A stretch of 64,000 bases of DNA from the NCBI GenBank assembly GCA_022820485.1, contig JAJEFJ010000014.1:62001-126000 (forward strand), in the 5' to 3' direction. This document shows, one piece after another, positions 27,846 through 35,856 of the stretch. Below the pieces are notes generated by a model, which was not told where the DNA came from, searched no databases, and was given only the letters and a program-made list of their open reading frames with translations. Origin of the DNA: Candidatus Latescibacterota bacterium. Its GTDB lineage: Bacteria; Latescibacterota; UBA2968; UBA8231. Position numbers and translations under genes: made by a program. Every line of letters starts with the position of its first letter. Within the stretch, counting starts at the first letter, position 1.

Positions 27846-29003
27846 ATGAAAATTCACGAATATCAAGCCAAAGAAATTTTGCGCCAGTACCAAGTCGCCG
27901 TACCGAGTGGCCACATGGCTACCAAGGCCGACCAGGCCGAACGCGTGGCCGCCGAATTGGGTGGAAAAGTCGTAATTAAGGCCCAAATTCACGCTGGAGG
28001 TCGCGGCAAGGGCGGAGGCGTCAAACTAGTCGCTAGCCCCGCAGAGGCGCGCCAAGCGGCCAGCCAGATTCTCGGCATGCAGCTCGTCACCCACCAGACC
28101 GACCCTGAAGGCCAAAAGGTCAAGCAAGTCCTCGTGGAGAAGGCCTCGGATATAGAACGCGAGCTTTATCTGGGCATCACCCTTGATCGAGCCCAAGGCA
28201 AGCCAGTGGTCATGGCCAGCCAAGAGGGCGGAATGGAGATCGAGGAGGTCGCCGCAGAGACCCCAGAGAAAATTCTCAAGGAAACGGTCGATCCCGCAGT
28301 GGGGCTACAGGCATTCCAAGCGACGCGCCTAGCCTTTGGGCTTGGCTTCGAGGGCAAGCAGGTTCGCCAAGCAGCCAGTTTTATCCTTAGCCTCTACAAA
28401 GCCTATGTCGATGCCGATTGCTCACTGGTCGAGGTCAATCCCTTGGTGGCGACCGCCGATGGGCAGCTTTTGGCGCTGGATGCCAAAATAGACCTAGACG
28501 ACAACGCACTCTTCCGCCACCCCGACTTAGCGGAAATGCGCGACTTGGATGAAGAGAAAGAGTTAGAGGTCGAAGCCGCCAAATACGATCTGAACTATAT
28601 CAAGCTCGACGGCAATATCGGTTGTATGGTCAACGGTGCCGGGCTGGCAATGGCCACCATGGACATTATCAAGCTGTCCGGCGCTGAACCGGCCAATTTC
28701 TTGGATGTAGGTGGGGGTGCCAGTGCTGAAACCGTGGAAAATGGCTTCCGTATTTTGCTTGCCGACCCGAATGTAAAGGCCATTCTCATCAACATCTTCG
28801 GCGGCATTGTGCGCTGCGACCGCGTGGCCGCTGGCGTGATTGAGGCGCGCAAAAACATTGAAGTCAACGTGCCGGTCGTCGTGCGGCTGGCTGGGACTAA
28901 CGCAGATATGGCCGCCGAGATGCTGGAAAACTCCGACATGGACTTTGCCGTTGGGCAGGGGTTGAAAGACGCGGCGGCGATGGTCAAGGCGACTATTCAG
29001 TAA
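27846..29003 (+). CDS. sucC: Succinyl-CoA ligase (ADP-forming) beta subunit
   Basis: 385 residues. An N-terminal ATP-grasp domain ([36 protein letters not shown]) is followed by the CoA-ligase domain ([20 protein letters not shown](M)AAEML). It binds nucleotide and makes succinate plus CoA from succinyl-CoA in the citric acid cycle with SucD, encoded 13 bases downstream. No strong ribosome site is visible before the ATG. Confidence 0.97.
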   Translation: MKIHEYQAKEILRQYQVAVPSGHMATKADQAERVAAELGGKVVIKAQIHAGGRGKGGGVKLVASPAEARQAASQILGMQLVTHQTDPEGQKVKQVLVEKASDIERELYLGITLDRAQGKPVVMASQEGGMEIEEVAAETPEKILKETVDPAVGLQAFQATRLAFGLGFEGKQVRQAASFILSLYKAYVDADCSLVEVNPLVATADGQLLALDAKIDLDDNALFRHPDLAEMRDLDEEKELEVEAAKYDLNYIKLDGNIGCMVNGAGLAMATMDIIKLSGAEPANFLDVGGGASAETVENGFRILLADPNVKAILINIFGGIVRCDRVAAGVIEARKNIEVNVPVVVRLAGTNADMAAEMLENSDMDFAVGQGLKDAAAMVKATIQ

Positions 29004-29016
29004 GAGGAATACAGGG

Positions 29017-29886
29017 ATGAGCGTTTTAATCGACGAAAACACCAAGGTCTTCGTACAGGCAATTACGGGGTCGGAGGGGTCATTTCACACGCGACAAATG
29101 CTGGAGTACGGCACGAAAGTGGTCGGGGGAGCAACACCTGGCAAGGGCGGCCAAGAATTTGAAGGCGTTCCGGTGTTTAACACGGTCGCCGAAGGCGTTG
29201 AGGCCACAGGTGCCAATGCTTCAATCATCTTTGTACCAGCCCCCTTTGCCGCCGACGCCATCATGGAAGCGGCCGATGCCGGTATAGAGCTAGTCGTCTG
29301 TATCACCGAGAACATCCCCGTGAGTGACATGGTTAAAGCCTACCATTATGTCCAAGCGCGCTCTACTCGGCTGATCGGGCCTAATTGCCCTGGCGTCATC
29401 TCGCCGGGGAAGTGCAAAATCGGCATTATGCCCGGTTTTATCCATCAGCCCGGTCGCGTGGGCATTATCTCGCGTAGTGGAACGCTGACCTATGAAGCCG
29501 TAGGGCAGCTTACGGAGCGGGGCCTAGGCCAGTCCACAGCCATCGGCATTGGCGGCGACCCAATTATCGGTACGCGCTTTGTGGACGCGCTGGCTCTCTT
29601 TAAGGACGACCCCGAAACCGATGCGGTCGTGATGATTGGCGAGATTGGCGGCACGGCTGAAGAGGAAGCGGCCGCCTATATCAAAGAGTGCTACGACAAG
29701 CCCGTCATTGGCTTTATCGCGGGGCGCACGGCACCTCCAGGGCGGCGGATGGGACATGCAGGCGCTATTATTTCAGGCGGTAAGGGAACGGCCGAGGACA
29801 AAATGGCGGCGATGCGAGAAGCAGGGATTCACACCTGTGAGAGTCCGGCGGAAATCGGGGAAACGGTAGCGAAGGTACTGAGCTGA
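29017..29886 (+). CDS. sucD: Succinyl-CoA ligase (ADP-forming) alpha subunit
   Basis: 289 residues. The CoA-binding N-terminal domain shows [18 protein letters not shown] and GGATPGKGG; the phosphohistidine segment is [16 protein letters not shown] with the His in MGHAG. It forms the catalytic partner of SucC; ribosome site GAGGAA with an ATG at the right spacing. Confidence 0.97.
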   Translation: MSVLIDENTKVFVQAITGSEGSFHTRQMLEYGTKVVGGATPGKGGQEFEGVPVFNTVAEGVEATGANASIIFVPAPFAADAIMEAADAGIELVVCITENIPVSDMVKAYHYVQARSTRLIGPNCPGVISPGKCKIGIMPGFIHQPGRVGIISRSGTLTYEAVGQLTERGLGQSTAIGIGGDPIIGTRFVDALALFKDDPETDAVVMIGEIGGTAEEEAAAYIKECYDKPVIGFIAGRTAPPGRRMGHAGAIISGGKGTAEDKMAAMREAGIHTCESPAEIGETVAKVLS

Positions 29887-29957
29887 TTTAATTAGGGAAC
29901 GTTTTTCTGCGTAACTGCCTCTCCCCCAACAGTTCAGTTGTAATCGGGCGGAGCTAA

Positions 29958-30764
29958 TTACCTCCTAGTCAACAGCGGCATAATGGTGGGTTGGCGGCTG
30001 AGAATCAGGAGACCGGCAAGCAGAAGTAGGCCGGCGAGCAGGGCCAAAGGCATGGGGAGATGTTGGGAGGGACCGAGGCCATCTAGGCCTAAGTAAGTGC
30101 GCAAGTTGATCCCAATTATCGAAGTCAAGTTATTGACCGCGTGGGCGAGCATGGCAGGATAGATGCTGTGAGTCCAGTAAACTAAAACGCCGAGGAAGAG
30201 CCCAAAGAGGAGGAGGGGGATCATTTGCCAAGGGTTGAAGTGAGAAATGGCAAACAGCAGGGCCGAACCGCCTAGCGCCCAGCGCGGCCCATAATAGGCG
30301 CAAAGGCTCGTGAATACAAGTCCGCGGAAGAGGGGCTCTTCGCAAAACACAGGTACTAGCACTAGTGTTACCAGACCCTTCGGGATCTCCGCTAGTCCGC
30401 GGACAATCTGAATTTCCAGCAGGTTTTTCTGAAAAGACAGCGGCATGGACAGGTCTATCAGGCCGAGGAGATAGGCCAGATACAAGTCGAGTTCGGCGAT
30501 TACGAGGCTACAGCAAATAGTCATTGGGATTGTCAGTAATAGGGTCACAGTTGGTGTGGCGTTGAACAGAAGCAGGTCTTCGGCAATTAGGCGATGCCGG
30601 CGAATATAAAGGGCCACAAACCACAGAAGGGTACATTCGGCGGCAATAACACCAGCATGTAGGGATAAGAGGCCGACGATGGGCCAAACTATGAAGTGGG
30701 CCAGCAGGAGCGCAGGTAGCGCTACGCGGAGAACTTGGGAGAAGCGGGGATAGTGCGTACTCAT
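29958..30764 (-). CDS. CPBP family intramembrane metalloprotease
   Basis: 268 residues with about eight hydrophobic segments. The family motifs are complete: E142-E143-P-L-F-R147, F171-A-I-S-H175 and H208-A-V-N-N212, the metal-binding and catalytic residues of CPBP/Abi (Rce1-like) glutamic proteases. Members process prenylated proteins, cleave peptides or give bacteriocin immunity; the role here is not known. It is the last gene in a minus-strand group with two glycosyltransferases. Confidence 0.88.
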   Translation of the reverse strand: MSTHYPRFSQVLRVALPALLLAHFIVWPIVGLLSLHAGVIAAECTLLWFVALYIRRHRLIAEDLLLFNATPTVTLLLTIPMTICCSLVIAELDLYLAYLLGLIDLSMPLSFQKNLLEIQIVRGLAEIPKGLVTLVLVPVFCEEPLFRGLVFTSLCAYYGPRWALGGSALLFAISHFNPWQMIPLLLFGLFLGVLVYWTHSIYPAMLAHAVNNLTSIIGINLRTYLGLDGLGPSQHLPMPLALLAGLLLLAGLLILSRQPTIMPLLTRR

Positions 30765-30792
30765 AAGGCTATATAATATAAGTCGTTATTCT

Positions 30793-31722
30793 TTATTTGT
30801 TTAGAGCACGCATATAACCCCGCGTGCGACTGGACCAGAACAAGTAGCTAAAAAACAGATCCGGGACATAAGTTTTCACAAGCCAGCGGGTCACCCAGCG
30901 AATTGGGTAGTGAATCGGCGGCAACAAGGCTAGCTGAAGCGCGAGCCGCCGAGGAGAAAAAGCAGTGGATCTGATAAAGTCCAACCGGAGCACGGCGTCC
31001 AATTCGGGATGCTTGTTTAAAAGGATCGGGATTGACTTGTTGCCGTAGGTCTGCATCAGGCGGCAAAGCGGCTCCAACGAACGCAAGTGATTGTGGTGTG
31101 ACAGGGCTTCAGGGGCATAGTAAAGCGGAATAGTCGCCAAGTGGAGGCGGTACCCCAATTCTAGATCTTCGCCGCCATAAGCCGTGAGATCCTCATCGAA
31201 GAATCCCACGCGCAGCAGGGATGACCGGCGCACCGAGGAGTTGCCGGTGACAAAGCAGTTGAAGGGTATGGGCTTGTCCTCGTCAACCCTGTGAACGCCC
31301 CTCCCTTCGAGATAGCGAGTCAGGGATGTAGCGGGAATTTCACTGGCAAAGCGGATATTGCCGACAAAAACGGCTTCCGCGTGGTTTTGATGCCGTTGGG
31401 CATGAGCGCGGAGAAAATTGGTGCCGACAGTCATGTCGCTGTCGAGAAAGACGACGATATCACCGCTGGCGACCCGCAGGGCGGCGTTGCGCGCCCGGGC
31501 GCGTCCCTGATTCTGTTCGTTGCGGAGTAGCTGCAACTCTAACGGCGCGGTCGCCGCATGCAGCCGCTCGGCGTCCAAATGGGGGGAGGCATCGTCCACT
31601 ACGATGATTTGGGTCGCTTCGTGGGGGTAATTTTGCTGCGACAAGCTCTTAAGTGCTGCTTCGAGGCGCTCAGGCTCGTCATAGGTAGGTATTACGACGC
31701 TAAGCGTCAGCGGGGCGCTCAT
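30793..31722 (-). CDS. Family 2 glycosyltransferase
   Basis: 309 residues with a GT-A fold: VVIPTYDEPERLEAALKSL at the N-terminus, ARARNAAL, and the metal-binding D-x-D as FLDSDM. GGEDLELGYRL is the usual catalytic-base region (xED). It probably transfers a sugar to a surface glycan or lipid carrier. Its first bases overlap the end of the upstream family 4 glycosyltransferase by 4 (ATGA), so both are translated together. Confidence 0.9.
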   Translation of the reverse strand: MSAPLTLSVVIPTYDEPERLEAALKSLSQQNYPHEATQIIVVDDASPHLDAERLHAATAPLELQLLRNEQNQGRARARNAALRVASGDIVVFLDSDMTVGTNFLRAHAQRHQNHAEAVFVGNIRFASEIPATSLTRYLEGRGVHRVDEDKPIPFNCFVTGNSSVRRSSLLRVGFFDEDLTAYGGEDLELGYRLHLATIPLYYAPEALSHHNHLRSLEPLCRLMQTYGNKSIPILLNKHPELDAVLRLDFIRSTAFSPRRLALQLALLPPIHYPIRWVTRWLVKTYVPDLFFSYLFWSSRTRGYMRALNK

Positions 31723-32834
31723 GTTAAGGTTTCGTAAAGCTGGGTGAGTTGAGCGGCTTCTCGTTCCCAGTTATAGTGCTGTGCCGCCTGCAAACTCGCC
31801 TCGGCACATGACTCTCGCATCTCTGCATTGTTCAAAAAAGCGGCGATCTGCTCTCGAATGGCTGCTATATTGGTTGGATCGACCGTAGTTCCGGTACGCG
31901 TTTCGCGGACGATGCGCTCCATTTCAGGAAAGTTGCTGGCTAAGACCGGTAGCCCGGCCATCATATACTCGAACAGCTTGTTGGGCAGCGAGTAATAGAA
32001 GCTCTTGCCCGTGCCTTTGATCAGACACAGCCCCAAGTCGGCCGAGCAAGTATAATTGTGAAGTTGGTAAAAGGGGACCCGGGGAATAAAATAGACCCGG
32101 TCCTCTAGGCTCGCAGCGCGAACTTGGTTCCGCAGGGCCTGTTCACTCGGCCCATCCCCAATTAAAACTAAGGCGGCGGCAAGCCCTGCGGCGGCCTCAA
32201 TTTGCTCGCGCAGGCCATTTTCGGTGAGAAATCCTCCTTGGTAGAGAACAACGGGACGATTATCGGGCAAGTCCAGTGTTTCGCGTATCAGGTTGCTTTG
32301 GACCTTATGGCGGAATAGCGGCAAATTGCGCAGAACGACGACCTCGTCAAGGCGGTAACGCTCCCTGAGCGATTGGGCGATAGACCCGCTGACGGTTATG
32401 ACGCGATCTACCCGTCTTATCAGCCGCTGCTCCAGCAAACGCCAGCAAGACCGCATCAGCGGCCGAGTGACCAGTGAGGACTGCTCGGTCCAAAATTCGT
32501 GTGCGTCATAGACGAGGGGCAGATCTAGTCGCTGTGCAGCTCGCACTGCTGGCCACAGCGAGTCTAGGTCGTGGGCGTGATAAGCATCTGGCTGGGTATC
32601 GACGAGCAGGGGATAGGCCCGTTGCCAAAACAAAGGATAGAGGCGGCGCAGCGAGCGGCTCCGATCTAGCGGAATCGGATAGATTTCAAAATCGTCCCAT
32701 CCTTTGAGAGGGGCTGAGTTGAAAGAGGAGGCGACAATGACGACTTGGTGACCAGCGCGGCGCAGCGAGGTAGCCTCTCGGTAGATGCGGTAGTCGAAAT
32801 TCAGGTCGGTGAAGGCGACCATACAGATACGCAT
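31719..32834 (-). CDS. Family 4 glycosyltransferase (GT-B)
   Basis: 371 residues from the ATG at 32834. An in-frame extension to 32960 would translate the terminator and the structured RNA, so it is rejected. The N-terminal Rossmann part has RICMVAFTDLNFDYRIYREA; the C-terminal part has the donor-binding VVLYQGGF and the LPNKLFEYMMAGLPVLASNFPEMERI motif (E-x7-E type). It likely acts in surface polysaccharide synthesis with the downstream family 2 enzyme. The start lies only 27 bases after the T-run of a terminator on the same strand, which raises the possibility of attenuation or a leader RNA. Confidence 0.9.
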   Translation of the reverse strand: MRICMVAFTDLNFDYRIYREATSLRRAGHQVVIVASSFNSAPLKGWDDFEIYPIPLDRSRSLRRLYPLFWQRAYPLLVDTQPDAYHAHDLDSLWPAVRAAQRLDLPLVYDAHEFWTEQSSLVTRPLMRSCWRLLEQRLIRRVDRVITVSGSIAQSLRERYRLDEVVVLRNLPLFRHKVQSNLIRETLDLPDNRPVVLYQGGFLTENGLREQIEAAAGLAAALVLIGDGPSEQALRNQVRAASLEDRVYFIPRVPFYQLHNYTCSADLGLCLIKGTGKSFYYSLPNKLFEYMMAGLPVLASNFPEMERIVRETRTGTTVDPTNIAAIREQIAAFLNNAEMRESCAEASLQAAQHYNWEREAAQLTQLYETLT

Positions 32835-32860
32835 GGTGTATAAAGGAACCGGCGTAAAGG

Positions 32861-32900
32861 GTAAAAATAAAAAAGCAGCCCATCTAAAAATGGGCTGCTT
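32861..32900 (-). terminator. Rho-independent terminator of the structured RNA
   Basis: AAGCAGCCCAT (32873-32883) pairs perfectly with ATGGGCTGCTT (32890-32900), 11 pairs with a six-base loop. On the minus strand the stem runs into TTTTTTATTTTTAC (32874 down to 32861), so it terminates minus-strand transcripts, not the plus-strand regulator. Confidence 0.9.
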
Positions 32901-32909
32901 ATAAAATAA

Positions 32910-33066
32910 AGAGTGTGGCGGCCGGAAGGTGTGATCTTGAAACGCAAATGAGATCCTCAAACGAGGCGGTGTGGGGAGGTAGTTTTGAAGATCTCAACGA
33001 CCCGAAAAGGGAAATCCGAGCTTCGCGTATCAAGACGTTAGCCACGCTAGCGGACCACCACACTCT
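32910..33066 (-). ncRNA. Rod-shaped structured RNA, 6S-like candidate
   Basis: Read on the minus strand, this 157-nt segment folds into one long interrupted rod. Stem 1: 33066-33053 with 32923-32910, 14 pairs. Then a bubble of 17 and 11 nt, the 17-nt side able to form its own small hairpin. Stem 2: 33035-33022 with 32948-32935, 13 pairs around one U-U. Stem 3: 32996-32984 with 32961-32949, 13 pairs, stacked directly on stem 2 through the 3' strand, with a 22-nt end loop. A side hairpin CCC-TTTT-CGGG sits between stems 2 and 3. Four G-U pairs hold only on this strand. A promoter lies upstream and a terminator downstream. Closing stem, bubble and terminal stem resemble 6S RNA, but a regulatory leader for the adjacent glycosyltransferase is also possible. 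Confidence 0.75.
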
Positions 33067-33077
33067 ATTTAGAAACA

Positions 33078-33106
33078 AAAATACACACGCTAGATTGTGT
33101 TGTCAA
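33078..33106 (-). promoter_or_regulatory. Promoter of the structured RNA
   Basis: On the minus strand TTGACA (33106-33101), a 17-base spacer and TATTTT (33083-33078). The predicted start lies about 4 bases before the closing stem of the RNA. Confidence 0.65.
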
Positions 33107-33145
33107 GCGGAAAAACGGACCGAAAGAAAATGACAACGGAGTCTT

Positions 33146-33165
33146 GCACACTTACAAGTGTGTGC
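33146..33165. promoter_or_regulatory. Inverted repeat, possible operator of the XRE regulator
   Basis: GCACACTT and its imperfect partner AAGTGTGTGC form a 20-base near-palindrome, lying between the outward-facing RNA promoter and the XRE gene and only 6 bases before a TTGACA. Autoregulator operators are commonly placed this way. Confidence 0.4.
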
Positions 33166-33171
33166 GTATCT

Positions 33172-33200
33172 TTGACAGAGACGGTGGTTAAAAATAATTC
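33172..33200 (+). promoter_or_regulatory. Weak candidate promoter of the XRE gene
   Basis: TTGACA (33172-33177), 17-base spacer and TAATTC (33195-33200). The -10 is poor and the implied start would fall at the ribosome site of the ATG at 33214, so either transcription starts elsewhere or the message is nearly leaderless. Confidence 0.3.
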
Positions 33201-33213
33201 AAAGGGATCGCAA

Positions 33214-33747
33214 ATGCAGTTTGCAGAAATGGTCAAGGAGGCCCGGCTACAAGCCCACCTGAGCCAGCAGGGATTGGCCGAACAACTCGTGACGGCGCGA
33301 AGGCCCAAGGGCGTGTGGGCAACCTATATAGGACAGATTGAGAAAGGGGAGAAGGTCCCTTCCGACGAAGTGTGTCTCAAGTTGGCCGAGGTTTTGGAAC
33401 TCGACTCTAACACAGTGTTGATAGCTGCTTATGAGGCCAAGGCGAGTTCGGAGGAAGGACGTGCGCTCTATGGCAAGATGATGCGCTCGCTGTCGGATCC
33501 AGTTGTCAATAAGCTCCTGTCTAGCGAAGAGCCGTTGGACCCAGCCCTCTTGGGGATACTATCGAAGCCAGAAATTTTGGCTCTGCTCGGGGACCAACCG
33601 TGGTTAGAGGCCGTTGCTCGGGCGCGCAAGAAGCAGAAGGAGCGCGATGTGTTACGCCTGCTCGCCTTGGTAGAGGCGATGGACGACAAGCAGTGGGATA
33701 TGATAATGGGCATTATAGGGACTTGGAACTTAGAGCCGCCTAGATGA
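33214..33747 (+). CDS. XRE-family helix-turn-helix regulator
   Basis: 177 residues from the ATG at 33214, which follows AAAGGGA. An ATG at 33130 would add 28 residues crossing the inverted repeat. Residues about 3-65 are an XRE helix-turn-helix (MVKEARLQAHLSQQGLAEQL, YIGQIEKGEKVPSDEVCLKL). The C-terminal 110 residues are helical and charged (ARARKKQKERDVLRLL) with no domain I can name; they may oligomerise. It is divergent from the structured RNA, with a near-palindrome in between, so it may control itself and that RNA. Confidence 0.8.
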   Translation: MQFAEMVKEARLQAHLSQQGLAEQLVTARRPKGVWATYIGQIEKGEKVPSDEVCLKLAEVLELDSNTVLIAAYEAKASSEEGRALYGKMMRSLSDPVVNKLLSSEEPLDPALLGILSKPEILALLGDQPWLEAVARARKKQKERDVLRLLALVEAMDDKQWDMIMGIIGTWNLEPPR

Positions 33748-33755
33748 GGAAAGAG

Positions 33756-34205
33756 TTAGAAGTCGGGCAGTTTGTACTCGCCGCGCTCAATGGCTTGCTC
33801 TAACTCTTGGTGGAAGGTACTGTCTAGGTGGGAGGTAATTTTCCAACCATTGGAATCGCGAAGAAAATAAAAAAATGGCGATACGCGCTCATCGCCTAGC
33901 GTAGAGGAATCGAAGAGTAAGTAACCAATGCGTTCGTTGATGATGCGCTCTTCGGCGATTTCTCGTCGCAGTTGAGCCTTGATCTCGGCAGGCGTCTTTT
34001 GCCGCCACCGTTCGACGAAGCTCTGACGATCCTCGCCCTCCACTTGCGAAGAACTGAAACATTCCCAAAGCAGGTCAAAGTCGCTGTTTTCTAGCGCGTA
34101 CTTGTAGGTCTGGAAGGTCTGGGCTGGGTGCGAGAAGCGTTGGTCTATGTCTTCGCTATTGCAGCCGAGGAGCAGGGCGAAACAAAAAAATAGTTGTAAG
34201 GCCAT
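33756..34205 (-). CDS. Hypothetical lipoprotein
   Basis: 149 residues from the ATG at 34205 (an in-frame start at 34238 is possible). A signal peptide with lipobox L-L-L-G-C is evident. The mature protein has a pattern (FQTYKYALENSDFDLLWECFSS ... PFFYFLRDSNGWKITS, given here in part) like small NTF2-like/DUF4878-type domains that bind ligands. Function unknown. It lies downstream of the two nuclease-like genes, 48 bases or more away, on the same strand. Confidence 0.65.
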   Translation of the reverse strand: MALQLFFCFALLLGCNSEDIDQRFSHPAQTFQTYKYALENSDFDLLWECFSSSQVEGEDRQSFVERWRQKTPAEIKAQLRREIAEERIINERIGYLLFDSSTLGDERVSPFFYFLRDSNGWKITSHLDSTFHQELEQAIERGEYKLPDF

Positions 34206-34286
34206 TGTGTGCAGCGCACGGATCAGTGTCTTGGGCAACTTCAGCTACTTGGTAGGTGTTACGTCTGCGTCCACCCGGGTTAGGGT

Positions 34287-34982
34287 TCAACGCTTGGTTT
34301 TTTTGGCGAGCGATTCGATGGCGTCGCGCAGCCGAGCAGCTTCTTCGTATTCTTCGCAGATGACGGCCTGCTGTAACCGATGCTGAAGCAGGCTGAGTTC
34401 GTCTTTCTCTTCCTTCGGCGGGCGTTGAGCGTCGAATTCTTCGGCTTTCCGCTTCAGTGAGCGGATCGTGGCCGGATCAGCTTCTGCATTGAGCGACGTG
34501 GAAATCTGCACTTCAAACTCGTAGAAGCGGTCTAGGGTGTGTTCAACATCCAAGTCGGTTTCCAAAGGCTCCAAGCCCACCTCGTCGAGCAACGCAGGGG
34601 CAACATAGATTGGCGAACCCGTGCGCAAGGCCAAAGCGATGGCATCGCTGGGACGTGCGTCGATGTCTTTTATCGTGTGATTCTTCTCAATAACGACTCT
34701 CGCGTAGTAAATGGAGCGGCGCACGTTGTGGATGATAACTTGGCGCACGCGTATCGCCAAGGAGCTGACCATAGAAGCGAGCAAGTCGTAAGAAATTGGG
34801 CGTGCAGGTCCATCGTTTTCCAACCGCATCCGAATGGCGGCCGCTTCAAATTCGCCAATGGGAATGGGCAGGAGCCGAGGGAGGTTACCGTTCTTCTCGC
34901 TCAACCACACCAAGGGTCTGTCCTCGCGCAAGTAGGGACTAACCTTGACTACGGTCATCTCGACTAAAGAGGTAGTACTCAT
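34287..34982 (-). CDS. Bifunctional nuclease (BFN/DUF151) family protein with UVR motif, copy 2
   Basis: 231 residues. The BFN/DUF151 domain fills about 10-150: LPIPIGEFEAAAI, RPISYDLL, and the family hallmark DARPSDAIALALRTGSPIYVA. The C-terminus carries a UvrB/UvrC (UVR) motif, LQQAVICEEYEEAARLRDAI, at about 203-222, a helical hairpin used for protein contacts. DUF151 proteins include a plant nuclease, but bacterial roles are poorly known. Its ATG shares one base with the stop of copy 1, so the two are coupled; sequences are clearly paralogous. Confidence 0.88.
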   Translation of the reverse strand: MSTTSLVEMTVVKVSPYLREDRPLVWLSEKNGNLPRLLPIPIGEFEAAAIRMRLENDGPARPISYDLLASMVSSLAIRVRQVIIHNVRRSIYYARVVIEKNHTIKDIDARPSDAIALALRTGSPIYVAPALLDEVGLEPLETDLDVEHTLDRFYEFEVQISTSLNAEADPATIRSLKRKAEEFDAQRPPKEEKDELSLLQHRLQQAVICEEYEEAARLRDAIESLAKKTKR

Positions 34983-35599
34983 TAGCCACCCCCATTGAGG
35001 CGACTAATCTCGTCGCGAAGCCGCGCCGCCTCCTCGTAGATTTCTTCGGCAACCGCTTGATGCATGCGTCTTTTGAGTTGTTCTAGCTGATTGACGGGTG
35101 ATGTGGCGATGGTAGAGAGGTCTTCCCGCGGAGCGGCCACGGATTTGGTGACGGCATTAACTTCAGCCGTAACCCATTCATCGTCGTCAGAACGAACGCA
35201 TCCCACGTCTTTGAGCACTTTGGCGGCAGCGTAGATCGGTGCGCCAAAGCGCAAAGCTAGGGCAATGGCATCGCTGGGACGTGCGTCGAACGTATGCATT
35301 TTGCCCTCGTCGTCAACAAGGCGAATTTCAGCGTAGTACGTTTTTTCGCGTGAGTTAAAGTCCGTAATTTCGACCCGGACTACCCGAGCGTCAACGTGGG
35401 CGAGAATCTGATGGGCTAGATCGTAGCTGATGGGGCGTGCGGGTTGCCGCTTGCTGTGGGCTGTGGAAATGGCTGCCGCCTCAAAGCGGCCGATGACAAT
35501 GCGCAGATAATAGTTGCCTTCGACTTCTTTGAGCACTACTTCAGGATATAAAGATAGAGATTTGCTGCTTAAGACCCCCTTGACTTCCATCAGAACCAT
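34982..35599 (-). CDS. Bifunctional nuclease (BFN/DUF151) family protein with UVR motif, copy 1
   Basis: 205 residues with the same layout as its downstream neighbour: IVIGRFEAAAI, ARPISYDLAHQIL, FDARPSDAIALALRFGAPIYAA, and a C-terminal UVR motif (MHQAVAEEIYEEAARLRDEI). A charged, less conserved linker (about 135-175) separates the parts. The tandem order implies gene duplication with retention of both copies. A consensus-like promoter sits 46 bases upstream. Confidence 0.88.
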   Translation of the reverse strand: MVLMEVKGVLSSKSLSLYPEVVLKEVEGNYYLRIVIGRFEAAAISTAHSKRQPARPISYDLAHQILAHVDARVVRVEITDFNSREKTYYAEIRLVDDEGKMHTFDARPSDAIALALRFGAPIYAAAKVLKDVGCVRSDDDEWVTAEVNAVTKSVAAPREDLSTIATSPVNQLEQLKRRMHQAVAEEIYEEAARLRDEISRLNGGG

Positions 35600-35644
35600 A
35601 GCGATATACTACAATTTAATAGTCGTTTGCCAATAGATGTGCGA

Positions 35645-35674
35645 AATATAATACGACGTAAAAGCGGGTGTCAA
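35645..35674 (-). promoter_or_regulatory. Promoter of the tandem BFN genes
   Basis: On the minus strand TTGACA (35674-35669), 18-base spacer and TATATT (35650-35645), about 46 bases before the ATG at 35599. It also lies just after the ccmD stop, marking the end of the ccm operon. Confidence 0.55.
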
Positions 35675-35688
35675 CTAGCTCGCGCCTC

Positions 35689-35850
35689 CTACCCATCCGG
35701 CAAATCACCCTCTTTGTTTTTTAGCTTCAACTCAAGGTCTGCGAGCTGGCGACTCAGTTCCCCAGTGCGCCGGTTTAGGTGCGTCAGATAGGCAAAAAGC
35801 ACGATCCACACGGCCGCAAAGGCAGCAAATAAGTAGTGGAGATTGTCCAT
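35689..35850 (-). CDS. ccmD: CcmD-like small haem exporter protein
   Basis: 53 residues. One membrane helix (HYLFAAFAAVWIVLFAYLTHL) followed by a charged coiled stretch (RRTGELSRQLADLELKLKNK), the standard CcmD layout. It starts 6 bases after the ccmC stop. CcmD releases haem-loaded CcmE from the CcmABC complex. It is the last gene of the ccm operon. Recognition rests on position, size and topology, since CcmD sequences are weakly conserved. Confidence 0.8.
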   Translation of the reverse strand: MDNLHYLFAAFAAVWIVLFAYLTHLNRRTGELSRQLADLELKLKNKEGDLPDG

Positions 35851-35856
35851 AGTCTC

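Noticed and set aside
32911-32945. Possible SRP RNA because of GGCCGGAAGG on the plus strand
   Set aside because: The rest of the SRP core (AGCAG and the asymmetric loop) is missing, and G-U pairs, promoter and terminator support the opposite strand.
32835-32960. N-terminal extension of the family 4 glycosyltransferase
   Set aside because: It would run through the terminator and structured RNA; the conserved start MRICMVAF begins at 32834.
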